A stretch of DNA of 64,000 bases from positions 224,281,201 to 224,345,200 of the forward strand of contig VDFB02373365.1 of NCBI GenBank assembly GCA_007258455.2. The letters run 5' to 3'. The notes below the pieces were generated by a model. That model did no database searches and was not told where the DNA came from. It was given only the letters and a program-made list of their open reading frames with translations. The DNA is from Sequoia sempervirens. Its lineage: Eukaryota > Streptophyta > Pinopsida > Cupressales > Cupressaceae. Each line of letters opens with the position of its first letter. Position 1 is the stretch's first letter. This document shows, piece by piece, positions 36,541-47,549 of the stretch. The position numbers and the translations under genes are program-made.

Positions 36541-36810
36541 TTAATAAGTATACATGTGAATAAGCGAAGCATACATGTGAATAAGTGAAGCACAAGTACT
36601 CAAATACACGTAAAGCGAAGCATACATGTGAATAAGTGAAGCACAAGTACTCAAATATACGTAAGCCTTGAAGTATACACATAAATACATAGTATACGCA
36701 TTAATACAAAGTATATGCATGAATACAAGGTATACGCATGAAAACACGTAAGTTGCAAAGTATACATTGGAATACATGTAAGTCACAAAGTATACACATA
36801 AGTTGTAATT
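36541..36810. repeat. minisatellite
   Basis: A unit of about 50 bp containing GCGAAGCATACATGTGAATA is tandemly duplicated (36,565-36,665). It is followed by ~20-26-bp units built on AGTATACGCATGAATACA. The long open frame across it is a repeat artefact. Confidence 0.75.
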
Positions 36811-36821
36811 GGCACCTGCTC

Positions 36822-37000
36822 CAATTTGATGTTCCTTTCTTCCTCTATGCATTTATAATTACCTATGGATCTCCTTCATTCTAAACCTTGTTGACCCTAT
36901 ATTGTTTACAAACTTGAAGACCCAATAAAAGTGTAAACTTTGGCTTCATTGTTTACAATTTTGTATTTTAAATGAACTAGCATAATATCTTTAAATTCAA
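36822..37000 (-). pseudogene. RNase H-like remnant, copy 2 (partial)
   Basis: Reverse complement of the first half of copies 1 and 3 (ACAATATAGGGTCAACAAGG and ATAAATGCATAGAGGAAGAA blocks). It is truncated at 36,822 where the minisatellite begins. Confidence 0.45.
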
Positions 37001-38269
37001 ACAATTTTCTAGAAAATTTGGAGTATGATGTATAGTTAAATATGGATTTGAAAATAGAGGGACAAGATTTGGATTACTGTTTAGCCTAAGAAAAAAAACC
37101 TCATACATGATCTAGTCTAATAATAATATTTTTAAAAAAAAAATGTCTTTCGACATAAGAGAGATGTTAAATTTAAATTTGACACCAATAAATATGAGAA
37201 AAATGATCATTTAAACACTAACATCCTCGACACAAAATAACATAAAATGGATGGAAAAATGTGTAAAGAAACACACTTCTGTCCTCTACAATACTAAATA
37301 GATGAATAAAATGTTGCTTTAAAAAGGCATATGAAACAAATAGGAGAAATAAACTGGCTTGAAAATTTCAAGTTTTAGTTTTAAAATATTCCTACCATTA
37401 TTGCCCATGCCATATCAAGTTTTACTGAGACTCGAATTTAAAATGAGTGGAAAAGAGTGTTGGATTCCACTCGACAGGCTTAAAGTGCTTACGCCGCAAC
37501 CAAATTCTCCTTACCAGAGGCAAAAGGTGACTGTCCTCTACTGACACATTTAAAGTTTTGGTTTCCTATTATTTTGGCCATTATTGTCATATCTTGTGCA
37601 GGTGCAGAAGCTTCTTTATCATATTTTCTTGATATTATTGAAGGTGCATGCTATTATTTTTTCCCTTATTATTGTCATATCTTGTAGTTGAACTCAACTC
37701 AATCTCTATTGTTTGTCTTTCCATTATTTAATGTAACAATCAACTAGCCTGGAATCTTGGAACGCTTACTTTTCTCTTAATAAGTAATGTTTCTCATTTC
37801 TACTTGATTATTGTTTTATCATGCATTGTACTCAAATTATATCCAGTAGATGATGACCTTTTTGCCTTTCCAGTTCACTGCTGGTTCTGCTGAAGAATCT
37901 CAGTACTCCCATGATTCCCCTCAACTCTCAGACTTCCGTGTCAAACGGATATTGTCAGCTTCTGTTTGTGGATACCTCTAAAGCTTTTAATTAGTCTTCT
38001 TGTCTCCCATTCCACTGGTTCATTAACGTTAATAAATTAGGCATTAATTGAGCACTAGTTTTAAGTAAGTTAGACTAAGCTGCATGAGAGCTTGATTCTG
38101 GCAAAAGTGGGCCAGAGTTCATGACATCATCCACCCCACCACATTATCATATACAGTGCTACAAACCCACTATCTCAAAGCACCAAATGCAGCCAGCGTG
38201 AAAATGGGCAGTATTCACACAAACAATGATTCCTGGCGTGTCATTTTCATGTCTTTAAATGTAGTACAT

Positions 38270-39225
38270 GATTGGTTTGTTATAGTATTGGATTTGATTA
38301 TATAAACTTTTAATTAATGTTTAAGATTATATTTTATAATTTATTATTAAGATGGGATAGTAGGAGAAGTGTGCATGATTTCATTATCAACTACCTAAAA
38401 TGTCATTTTAGTGGACATAATATCTGTGGCTTTAAATTTAGTACATGATTTCAATATCTGTCAATTAAGGCTGGTTAGTTTCATATATTTCTGAGTTTGA
38501 TTATGTAAACATTTTTCTTCATCAATATTTCAGATCATACTCCATAATCCATCATTGAGATGAAATAACAAGAGAAGAGTATATGAAATTTCATTATCAA
38601 CCAACTAAAATGTCATTTCTGTGGACATGATATCTATGACTTTAGCTTTACTACACGATTTCAAAATCTATTGATTAAGACTTTTTATAAACAGTCAATA
38701 CATTGTGTTAAATGTATGAGTTGTTTACATGAAAGCTTGGGTTCCCATATAAATTAATGTCAATTTAGTCTATTATGAATGAACCAATTAAGATGAGATA
38801 GTAAGAGAAGAATACATGTTTTCATTATCAACCAACTAGTATATCATTTCGATTGACATGATATTTGTAGTTTTAGAGTTAGTATATAATTTCAATATCT
38901 GTCAATTAAGGTTGATTAGTTTCATATAATTCTGAGTTCGATTATGTAAACTTTTATCTTCATCAATATTTTGAATCATACTCCATAATCCATCATCAGG
39001 ATGAAATAAAAAGAAAAGAGTATATGATTTCATTATCAGCCAATTAAACTGCCATTTCCATGAGCATGATATCTATGACTTTAAACTTACTACATGGTTT
39101 TAAATCTGTTGATTAAGGTTGTTTATAAATAGTCAGTACATTGCGTTAAATATATCAATTGTTTAAATGAAAGCCCTGGTCCCCATATAAATTAATATCA
39201 ATTTAGTGTATTATGAATTAACCAA
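38270..39225 (-). repeat. ~440-bp tandem units, inverted copy
   Basis: CTCCATAATCCATCAT recurs near 38,541 and 38,981, about 440 bp apart. Content equals the 11.6-14.4 kb array but with just over two units and no solo LTR. Confidence 0.75.
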
Positions 39226-39600
39226 CCAACTCAGATCTATCTGTCCCAAATGTCAATTCACACTGCAGAGAAAAAAACATTTGTCATTTAAGATATCAGA
39301 CAAGCTTAATCTATTGTATTTAGGTTCTATCCAACTACCTGGGTTTGTGATGTTAGCTGAGATGAAAGTAGCAGACAAGGTCATTGGTGATACAATTGTA
39401 AGAAAAGACAGGATGCATTCAGAAAGCACACAGGAACCACATGATGGCAGGGATGTAAGGCCTTCACGGTCTCCTCAATAAGGGCGATAGAAACAGCTTT
39501 TAATACCCACAGCATCATATGCAATTGCAGAAATGGACAAACATGGCTGGTGTACGATTTTCATTTTTTGAAAAGTAAGTACCGACACCTTGTTTGTTAT
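39206..39600 (-). pseudogene. gene-like fragment, inverted copy
   Basis: Minus-strand reading keeps SIALIEETVKAL and FGTDRSELVG. It holds ~60 bases not present in the 11,226-11,585 copy and a polypyrimidine tract ending CTGCAG directly before TGTGAATTGACATTTG, a good plant splice acceptor. This copy probably reflects the original gene structure better. Gene identity unknown. Confidence 0.35.
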
Positions 39601-40239
39601 TTTGGGCCATGCCCCTTTTTTAAGGCTTTACCTTTTTTATGATGGACCGCTATTTGAATAGGTCTTCAAAAAATTATAATAGCGTTGTTAATTATATATA
39701 CAATGATCTAACTAGTAGAAGAAAAGGATTGTAATGGATAAGTGTGTTTACAAAATGATATAAATATATATATTTTGATGTATAGTATTTATATATCAAT
39801 TTAAAAAATAGAGGCATGTTTCTTTTAAAAAGTGAGTGAAAATATTTACACTTTGGAAGTTCAAATAACATAATTATAATAAGTTATTACAAGGCGAGAG
39901 CGAAAGTAAAAGCAAAGGGAAGAAGAGGTGGGTCTTAGTCATTTGATTTGCCTCATACATCAATGGGGTTCAAAATTTCCACAAGAGGGTCTCAACCATC
40001 ATTTATCTTTCGTAACAACTTGAGTGGGGAAAATAACAGGAGAAATATGTTTTAAATAAGTTGTGAATTATAAAATTATTAAAAGAATTTACTATTAAAA
40101 AATTAATTATTCTTTAAATTAAAATGAAATTATTAGGAGATTCTATTTTTTATATCGATAATTTGACTGTTCCTATATGTTTTCATTATTTTTCCTTTCT
40201 ACAAAAAATAAGCTAAAATATAAAATATTGGAAAATAAA

Positions 40240-40523
40240 TGTTGAAATTGAAACAGAAAAATATTATTTTATTGAATAGATTTTTTTTGTTACAAATATC
40301 ATAGGCCTCTTCGAGGGGACAACCTCATTTTAGAAATGCTCAATAGAATATAATTTCATGATACCTAAATAATAGCCTATGACCTATACCAATTCTATTC
40401 AAGCTAACTAATATTTCTCAAGCATATGGGATTATTCAAGATAACTCAAGGGACAACTTACAAAGCATATGCATCCAATTCTTTTATTACAATAAATAAA
40501 ATTTGGACTAAGGGGCCCTAACA
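40240..40523 (-). mobile_element. gypsy 3' LTR, copy A' (284 bp)
   Basis: Read on the minus strand it begins TGTTAGGGCCCCTTAGTCC and ends AATTTCAACA. The purine tract AGAGGGGGA lies just outside at ~40,524-40,532. Same length and ends as the copy at 10,314. Confidence 0.75.
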
Positions 40524-42593
40524 TCCCCCTCTAAAAGTATTTTCCCTCAAATTTTAAGGTAACAAAACTATTGGAATTGGTGAAACGGTTCCTAAGTAAC
40601 ATCTTCAAGGTGCATTCCATTACACTAGATTAGGACCATAGTGATCAATCGATAGTAAAGCTAGCATAAGAATGTATCAAGGAACGCTTTCAATTGGAGA
40701 CAATGGATCCTTAAAAATCAATCTAAGGAGGAATGGTGTAAGTAGTGACTTGTTGCCAAGAATGTTTTTTGAAAAAGAGACATGGAAGACATGATGAGAA
40801 AAAGAGGGAGTTGGGAGTTCTAACCTGTAAAATATAGGAACAATCTACTAAATAAGTTTGTATGATCCTCATGAATGTGAAAGGTTGTTTGCAAACTATC
40901 TACTTTGTTGAGAGGAATTTTGTGATAGTCATAGCAATATCAAAGATGTTGAAAAAATTGACACCATGAAGCCCATCAAATAACTAAGAAATCACTAGAA
41001 TGTGGAATTTTTCTTTAAAGATGAGTTTATTCATTGCACAAAAGTCAATGCAAAGTTTCCAAGACCCATCATTTTTTAATGAGAAAAATTAATTAGTGTA
41101 GGCGATAGGAAAGGGCTAGGAGGGATGAACCTAGCCTTTGAGAGTTCCCATACCAACCTTTTAGTTTTTGGTTTAGGAAGGAATGGATACTTATAAGGGA
41201 GAAGGTTAGGAGAAACACTCCATCAAATTAGTTGAATTTGATGTTATTTTGAATGGTAAGGTAGTAACCTTCTAGGCTCATCAAACACTACAACATATCC
41301 AAAATTAGTTCCAAGTTTGTAGATTGACCACAATGAAGTGAGTGAAACTAAATAGCGCATAGTTGAGCAATGATCACATGGGAATTTTTCTTTTGAAGTT
41401 TATCCATTCGATGTGAGCTAATAATATTAGGACATCAAAAGTAAGACCCTTTAATGTGTACTTCTACCCATTAGTATAGAATTATATCCAAAGTTTAAAG
41501 AAATCCCACAAGATAGGATTGAGTGTACATAATCTATGAGCCCCAAGAACTACATCACAACCACCTAAGGGTAAGATAAACATATATAAAAAATATTATA
41601 GTCCCCCATAATAATTCAAACATATTGATATTTATCTTTACAAGGAAAAGTTCCTCCATTGGAAATCATAACATCAAATATGGAACACGAATACTTAAAT
41701 CAATTAACTTGTTTAGCAAGTCGCGGACCAATGAAGTTATGCATGCTACTAGAGTGAATGAGAATGGTGAGAGGAATATTCTTCAAATACCCTATAACTT
41801 TCATATTTTGAGGAACTTGGTGACCCCAACCATGGTGAAGAATTGTTTTTGGGAAGCTCATCTACAAAAGTAGGATCTATGTAGGGAGTCCTTTTGGTTG
41901 GGATAATAGAGAAATATCACATAATTCATTATTGGGAGGATACTAAATATTGAAATGAGATAGATTTTTTATTCAATATATGTGCAACCCCCAATAAATT
42001 TTTTTTCATAAATATTAAAGCCCCTTCTCTTATCAAACTTGTATTTTAGCCTTGGTGAGGCATTCAATGGGAGTAATTTTATCGATTGTGATAGATCAAG
42101 GCATGGTGGCACACTATTATTGGAAGGAACAAAAGTTGTTATCTTAGTCTCTATGAGTTTGGAAACACCTAAAGCTTCCATCATGTCCTTCGATTTGAAC
42201 ATTTTGACCTCAATTGGATTGAATCATTAAGGTTGTTATTGAAGCAACTAGCTTAAAAAAGAGTCAAATAAGCCTTTAGTGTGATTATAAAATTAGGTTT
42301 ATTCAATTTGATATTCCAACATTATGAGCTAGCTTGACAGATCTTGGTAAGATCACTAATAAAATCCTTATAGGCAATAGGGCCAAATTGAACCAATAAC
42401 TACTTGATATTTTTTTCCTAATTGGGTTCATCATTAGCCGTGAGATACCACTAATGTCACTAGAGAAATTTCTTTTTAGATGAAAGGATACAATATGGAC
42501 CTTGTTTGCTAAAATATTGTTATGTATATTGTAGTATTGTCCAACTCAATACTACCAATGGTAGGATTTATGATATAAAATATAGGGAAGTCT
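40524..42593 (-). pseudogene. Ty3/gypsy gag-pol remnant, copy A'
   Basis: The minus strand carries MFKSKDMMEALGVSKLIETK and LNASPRLKYKFDKRRGFNIY (42,202-41,969, open), a protease trace LPLGGCDVVLG near 41,560, an RT start near 41,150-40,920 and the WEPF-type C-end near 40,600. Like copy A it lacks most of RT, RNase H and integrase, so the main deletion happened before the segment was duplicated. Stops and frameshifts differ partly between copies. Confidence 0.7.
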
Positions 42594-42599
42594 TATGAG

Positions 42600-42760
42600 A
42601 GGCTTAAAGTGTTTATGCTACAACCAAATTCTCCTTACCAGAGGCAAAAGGTGATTGTACACCAAAATAATAGGAAACCAAAACTTTAAATGTGTCAGTA
42701 GAGGACAATCACCTTTTTCCTTTGGTAAGGAGAATTTGGTTGCAACATAAGCACTTTAAG
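42600..42760. repeat. hairpin at the junction of arm A' and copy 3
   Basis: About 60 bases at 42,600-42,660 (AACCAAATTCTCCTTACCAG) are the reverse complement of 42,690-42,755 (GGTAAGGAGAATTTGGTTGC). A short piece of the RNase H repeat therefore sits head-to-head with the larger copy that follows. Confidence 0.8.
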
Positions 42761-43594
42761 CCCATCAAGTAGAATCCAACACTCTTTTCCACTTATTTTA
42801 AATTCGAGTCTCAATAAAACTTGAAATGGCATGGGAAATGATGGTAGGAATATTTTAAAAATAACACCTGAAATTTTCAAGCCAATTTATTTCTCCTATT
42901 TGTTTCATATGCATTTTTAAAGCAATATTGTATTCATCTATTTAGTATTGTATAGGAAAGAAGTGTGTTTCTTTACACATTTTTCCATCCATTTTATGTT
43001 ATTTTGTGTCAAGGATATTAGTGTTTAAATGGTCATTTTTCTCATATTTATTGGTCTCGTTTAATTTAAATTTAACAACTCTCTTATGTCGAAAGACATC
43101 TTCTTTTTTTAATATTATTATTAGACTAGATCATGTATGTGGTTTTTTTTCTTAGACTAAACAATAATCCAAGTCTTTTCCCTCTATTTTCAAATCCATA
43201 TTTAACTATACATCGTACTCCATATTTTCTAGAAAATTGTTTGAATTTAAAGGTATTATGCTAGTTCATTTAAAATGCAAAATTGTAAACAATAAGCCAA
43301 AGTTTACACTTTTATTGGGTCTTCAAGTTTGTAAACAATATAGGGTCAACAAGGTTTAGAATGAAGTGGATCCATGGACCTAATTATAAATGCATAGAGG
43401 AAGAAAGGAAAATCAAATTGGAAAATTGTAGATATCCTCTAAAATGTTTGGCTCATTCTTAATTCATTAGAAAAATTTATTACTATCCAACATTTCCACA
43501 ACAAAGCTAATAGAGAAGTAGATTTTCTAGCTAACTTTTCTCTTGACAATAATTTGAATTGCATTACAAGCACTAAGGTTCACACATGAGATAT
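42661..43594 (+). repeat. RNase H repeat, copy 3, 5' part
   Basis: Direct match to 15,100-16,010 (TGTGTCAGTAGAGGACA, CACTCTTTTCCACT, GACAATAATTTGAATTGC, GGTTCACACATG). A plus-strand RNase H-like remnant lies at 43,260-43,585 (TLLLGLQVCKQ-like). The copy is cut at 43,594 by the copia element and resumes at 56,430 with GATATGTTTGGGGATAAAAT, equivalent to 16,000. Confidence 0.8.
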
Positions 43595-44732
43595 TGAAAG
43601 GAAAGTCGAGTGCGAAAAGGCTTCCCTAATGCAAATCAATTAGGGAAGAGGTTGCAAAATTTTGTTTCAAACCTTTATTCAATTGCAATTTCTTTAAGAA
43701 CGTACATGCAATTTAGTTGTTTTCAGATTTAAAACATTCAACACATAACATAGATTTTTGTGTGGGAAAACCCTTGTGGGAAAAAACCCACACACCAAAG
43801 CACAAAATAATTGTATTACAATAATATGGCAATTACATACAATATTCAGGGTCTATGCTCTTGCAGGTGCTGATTCGTTGCGATACAAATCTAGAATGAA
43901 TCTGACAACATAATGACATATAGATACTACAATCGCATTACAATAATAAATGCACTAAGGCATCAATATATATCCTTCTCATTCATGGGAGATGATTTTT
44001 TCCATGTGTCAATCTCCCAGTCTCTACATGCATGCAAACTAAAAATCAAAAACATGCACGAGACCCAGTGGCCCAATTAGCAACATCACAAACATGCATG
44101 TACTTGCACCAACATGAAACAAAATGCAAGAACATGCAAGGCTTGTAGCTCCAAAAATCAAGCAACTTCACATGCAAGGTGTCTCATAGAGAAAATAAGA
44201 TTTATTGCCAAAATATAATTCACCTAGACAACTCCTAATCACTTTGAGTGACAACTAAGTCTTTGTTGAACAATTTTCCTCTTCAAGCTTTAGTCAAAAA
44301 GTTAAAAAAGCATGCCACATGGCATAAGAGCACCCCTCCTCGAGATTTTTACATTTTTCAAAACTCAAGCATGCCCCAAGATGACAAGTGTCACATTTCA
44401 TTGCTTTCACTTTTCCAAAGAGATAAGCTTGCACACAAGTGGACCCCACCAATACTTATTTTTAAAATACATTGCCACATGTTAACATGGCACCCATTCT
44501 AGAGGGTTTAATGCTTGATTCCTTCCCAATTGAGATCCCATGTGACATGTGTCACAATCTTGCACTTCATACCTTGCATGTAGGATGCCAACTCCCCACT
44601 AGGCCCCACAAAGTAATAGAAATTTGGAAAAAAATATTATTGCATTTAATAAATAAACTCAGAAACTTAGGAACAAATAATTAATTAAATAATCATGGGA
44701 CTCACTAAGGTTGAGATACCTTAATCCCAATA
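43595..44732 (-). repeat. copia 3' LTR (1,138 bp)
   Basis: On the minus strand it begins TATTGGGATTAAGGTATC at 44,732 and ends CTTTCCTTTCA at 43,595. Against the other LTR about 21 of the first 132 plus-strand bases differ by eye, nearly all transitions, so the insertion is old. Confidence 0.9.
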
Positions 44733-44748
44733 TTCTCCCACTTGTTGA
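44733..44748 (-). promoter_or_regulatory. copia polypurine tract
   Basis: The minus strand reads CAAGTGGGAGAA immediately upstream of the LTR start, the usual plant copia plus-strand primer (AAGTGGGAGA). Confidence 0.7.
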
Positions 44749-44829
44749 AGACCTTCAAGACTCTCAGTATCACTGCTCAAGCCACATGGCCCATAGAACC
44801 AAAACACCATCCAAACTTCTTTGTGTTCA

Positions 44830-46855
44830 CTAGCTTTGCTAGTGCATTTGCAAAATTCACCAAAGTGTCCATCTTTTCCAAGTTAACTTTTCCATCTTCC
44901 ACCATATCACAAAAAAAATGAAACTACACACTAATGTTCTTTGTTCAACCATGGAAAGTAGGATTTTTTGTAAAGAAAATAGCACTCTAGATGTCACAAT
45001 AAATAGTAATATGTCCAACACCAAAACCAATATCCAAACATAGTATCTTAAGCCAAATGGCTTCTTTGCAAGCATGAGTGGCTGCCATAGACTCAGCTTC
45101 AATAGTGGACAGAGTGACTACAACTTGTCACTTACCAATCTAACTAATAGCACCACCAAACATCATGAAAGCATATCCACTTGTGGATCTCTGACTATCA
45201 ATGTCACCCACCCAATCTAAATCGACATATCCACGAATGCTCATTGAATGTCGAGGTCTAGTAAGATAACCATGAAAACACATGGCATACTCAAAATTAC
45301 TTCATAAGTACTTGAACACTCTCTTAACCACATCCTAGTGCACCCACCCAAGATTAGCCATAAATCGTCTAAAGACTCCCATTACTTGGGAAATGTTTGG
45401 CCCCGTATAGACCATAACATACATTAAGCTTCCAACAACACTCTCATAAGGAATCATAGTCATGTCCTCCATATCGGTAGGAGATTTTGGACAATCATCC
45501 ATAGAAAGCTTTGTCCCCTGCATAAAAGGAACAACTAACTATCTACAAGTAGTCATGCTTTAAATCTCTCCAAGATAGAGTTCACATACTTGCTTTGGCT
45601 TAACAAAATCTTTCTATTAGCTCTATCTCTCCTTATCTCAATTCCCAGAATATACCTTGTTGTACCTAGATCTTTCATCTCGAGTTGTGTTGACAACTAA
45701 GACTTCAAATCTAAAATCATACTTTTTCCATTCCCCATAAACATCATATCATCCACATACATGACAATAATGAGAATGTGACCATTATTAGCCTTTTAAT
45801 AGACACAATGGTCATATTTGGATCTCAAAATTCCCAAGAAAAACATAAAGGTATCGAACTTGTAGTACCACATCCTAGGAGATTATTTCAAACCATACAA
45901 ATATTTTCTCAACTTGCACACCAATTTCTCTTTCCCTTTCATAATGAAATGATATGTTTGTCACATATAAGTTCCCTTAGATCCAAATCATCATGAAGGA
46001 AAGTTGTCTTCACATCCATTTTCTCAACTTCAAATTCACAAGGTATTGCAATTGATACTAAGAATTGAATGGATCCCAACTTAGCTACAAGAGAGAAAAT
46101 CTCCCCATAATCTATTCCCTCTACCTTGCAATATCCCTTCGTGATGAACCTTACCTTATGCTTCTCAACACTACCATTAGGACCCATTTTCTTTTTCAAC
46201 ACCCATTTACATCCAATGGGTTTTCGTCCCTCATACAAAGGTACCAAATCCCATGTAGCATTCTTTTTCAATGCCACCATCTCTTCATTCATTGCTTCCA
46301 TCTAGGAATCCACATCATGCATGCCCATAGCCTCTCTAAATGTCCTAGGCTTATCAATGTTAGCAATCAAATAAAATATGCAACTAGAGTCTAACATAGA
46401 ATACCTCAATCTATTTGGTTGTCTCCTATCTCTTGTAGATCTCCTCAATGACTAAGGTTGAGGTTCATTCTCTTCTTCAATGCTGTCAAATATTCTAGAG
46501 CTCTCCTCATCATCAGATCCACTAGGAGTATGTAGTTCATCCTTTTCAAGAGTGGGTGGAATTTAAACTACCTCTTTCTTCATCTCTTTCTTCTCTAGTT
46601 ATAGATCAATTATGGAAGGTTTCAGCTCTCAAAATATAATAGTTCTACTCTAGAGAACCTTCTCTGCAACTAGATCTCAAAGCTTTTACCATTTCACATC
46701 GATACCATAATCAATGAAGGTACACTTCACTGCCTTATTCTCCAACTTAGATCTCTTCACATCGGGAACATGAGCATATGCCTCACAACTAAAGACTCTG
46801 AGATGTCTCATTGAGGGCTTCTTTCTAGACCATGCCTGAATGGGTTTCTTTTCAA
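44830..46855 (-). pseudogene. copia pol, RT and RNase H part
   Basis: The minus strand, from 46,855 leftwards, gives the integrase C-end (KPSMRHLRVFSCEAYAHVP). The RT follows with MNEEMVALKKNATWDLVPL, KWVLKKKMGPNGSVEKHK, a YVDDMM catalytic box near 45,740-45,762, and MKDLGTTRYILGIEIRRDR. The RNase H region is weak and badly decayed, with traces near 45,100-45,250. RT Asp-Asp is kept, but there are many stops and shifts. The 5' neighbour of this piece is at 53,235, because the TIR transposon interrupts the frame between SPTLAFV and KKPIQAW. Confidence 0.9.
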
Positions 46856-46995
46856 GGGTATGTGCAGGATCCTGGTGGGCCAAAAAGTGGCAATGAGGAA
46901 AAAAACACGTCTTTCACTGACCGAAAAACACGAAAAGAATGTGTTGAATTTTATTAGGCTCGAGTGTCACCATAGCAAACACCAAACCTACTTTT

Positions 46996-47135
46996 ACAAA
47001 TCGGATATCCAATTTGTAAAAAGCATATATAAAGAAAATCCAGCATTGTTTTGAAGTCATTTGACAGTGAAGAACCCGCGGGCGCACAGTGCATTCCTTC
47101 TTCACGTAACGGATATCCAATTTGGGCAAAATCCG
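46996..47135. repeat. subterminal GGATATCC motifs, left
   Basis: AAATCGGATATCCAATTTG near 47,003 and AACGGATATCCAATTTGGG near 47,098, followed by AATCCGATTTGGGAAGG. Counterparts lie at 52,290-52,355. Confidence 0.8.
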
Positions 47136-47199
47136 ATTTGGGAAGGTAATTTTTTTTTTTGATTTGATTCAATTTTGATTTATATTTGAATAATTTCAT

Positions 47200-47530
47200 A
47201 TGGTTTTTGTGGATTTTTTAAAAATAGGGTTTTTGATTGAATTTTGTGAAAAATTTGAGTTTAGAATAGATTTTGATAAAAAAATGAATGTTTTTTGTGG
47301 ATTTTTTTTCACAATAGGGTTTTGATTGAATTTTTATGAAAATTTTGAATTTAGAATGATTTTGATAAAAAATGAATGTTTTGTATGGATTTTTCAAAAT
47401 AGGGTTTTGATTGAATTTTATGAAACAATTGAGTTTAGAATGGATTTTGATAAAAAATGAATGTTTTTAATGGATTTTGATTTAAAAATAGTGTTTCATT
47501 TATATTGTCTAATTTTAGATTAATTATTTT
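47200..47530. repeat. short tandem repeats, ~80-120 bp
   Basis: AGGGTTTTGATTGAATTTT and TAGAATGGATTTTGATAAA recur about four times. This is an AT-rich leader upstream of the open frame at 47,550. Confidence 0.65.
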
Positions 47531-47549
47531 TTAACTTTAATCAGGCATT

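Larger units (their letters stand above)
36822..42593 (-). repeat. composite repeat, arm A' (inverted)
   Basis: Reverse-complement copy of 8,611-15,850 in the same internal order. It ends at 42,593, where homology to arm A stops (8,611, AGACTTCCCTATATTT). Contents from right to left: gypsy remnant, LTR, gene-like fragment, two ~440-bp tandem units, the conserved mixed segment, and part of the RNase H remnant. Confidence 0.8.

Noticed and set aside
36541..36852. 103-codon Tyr/Val/Cys-rich minus-strand ORF
   Set aside because: Antisense of a minisatellite fused to a fragment of the RNase H repeat.
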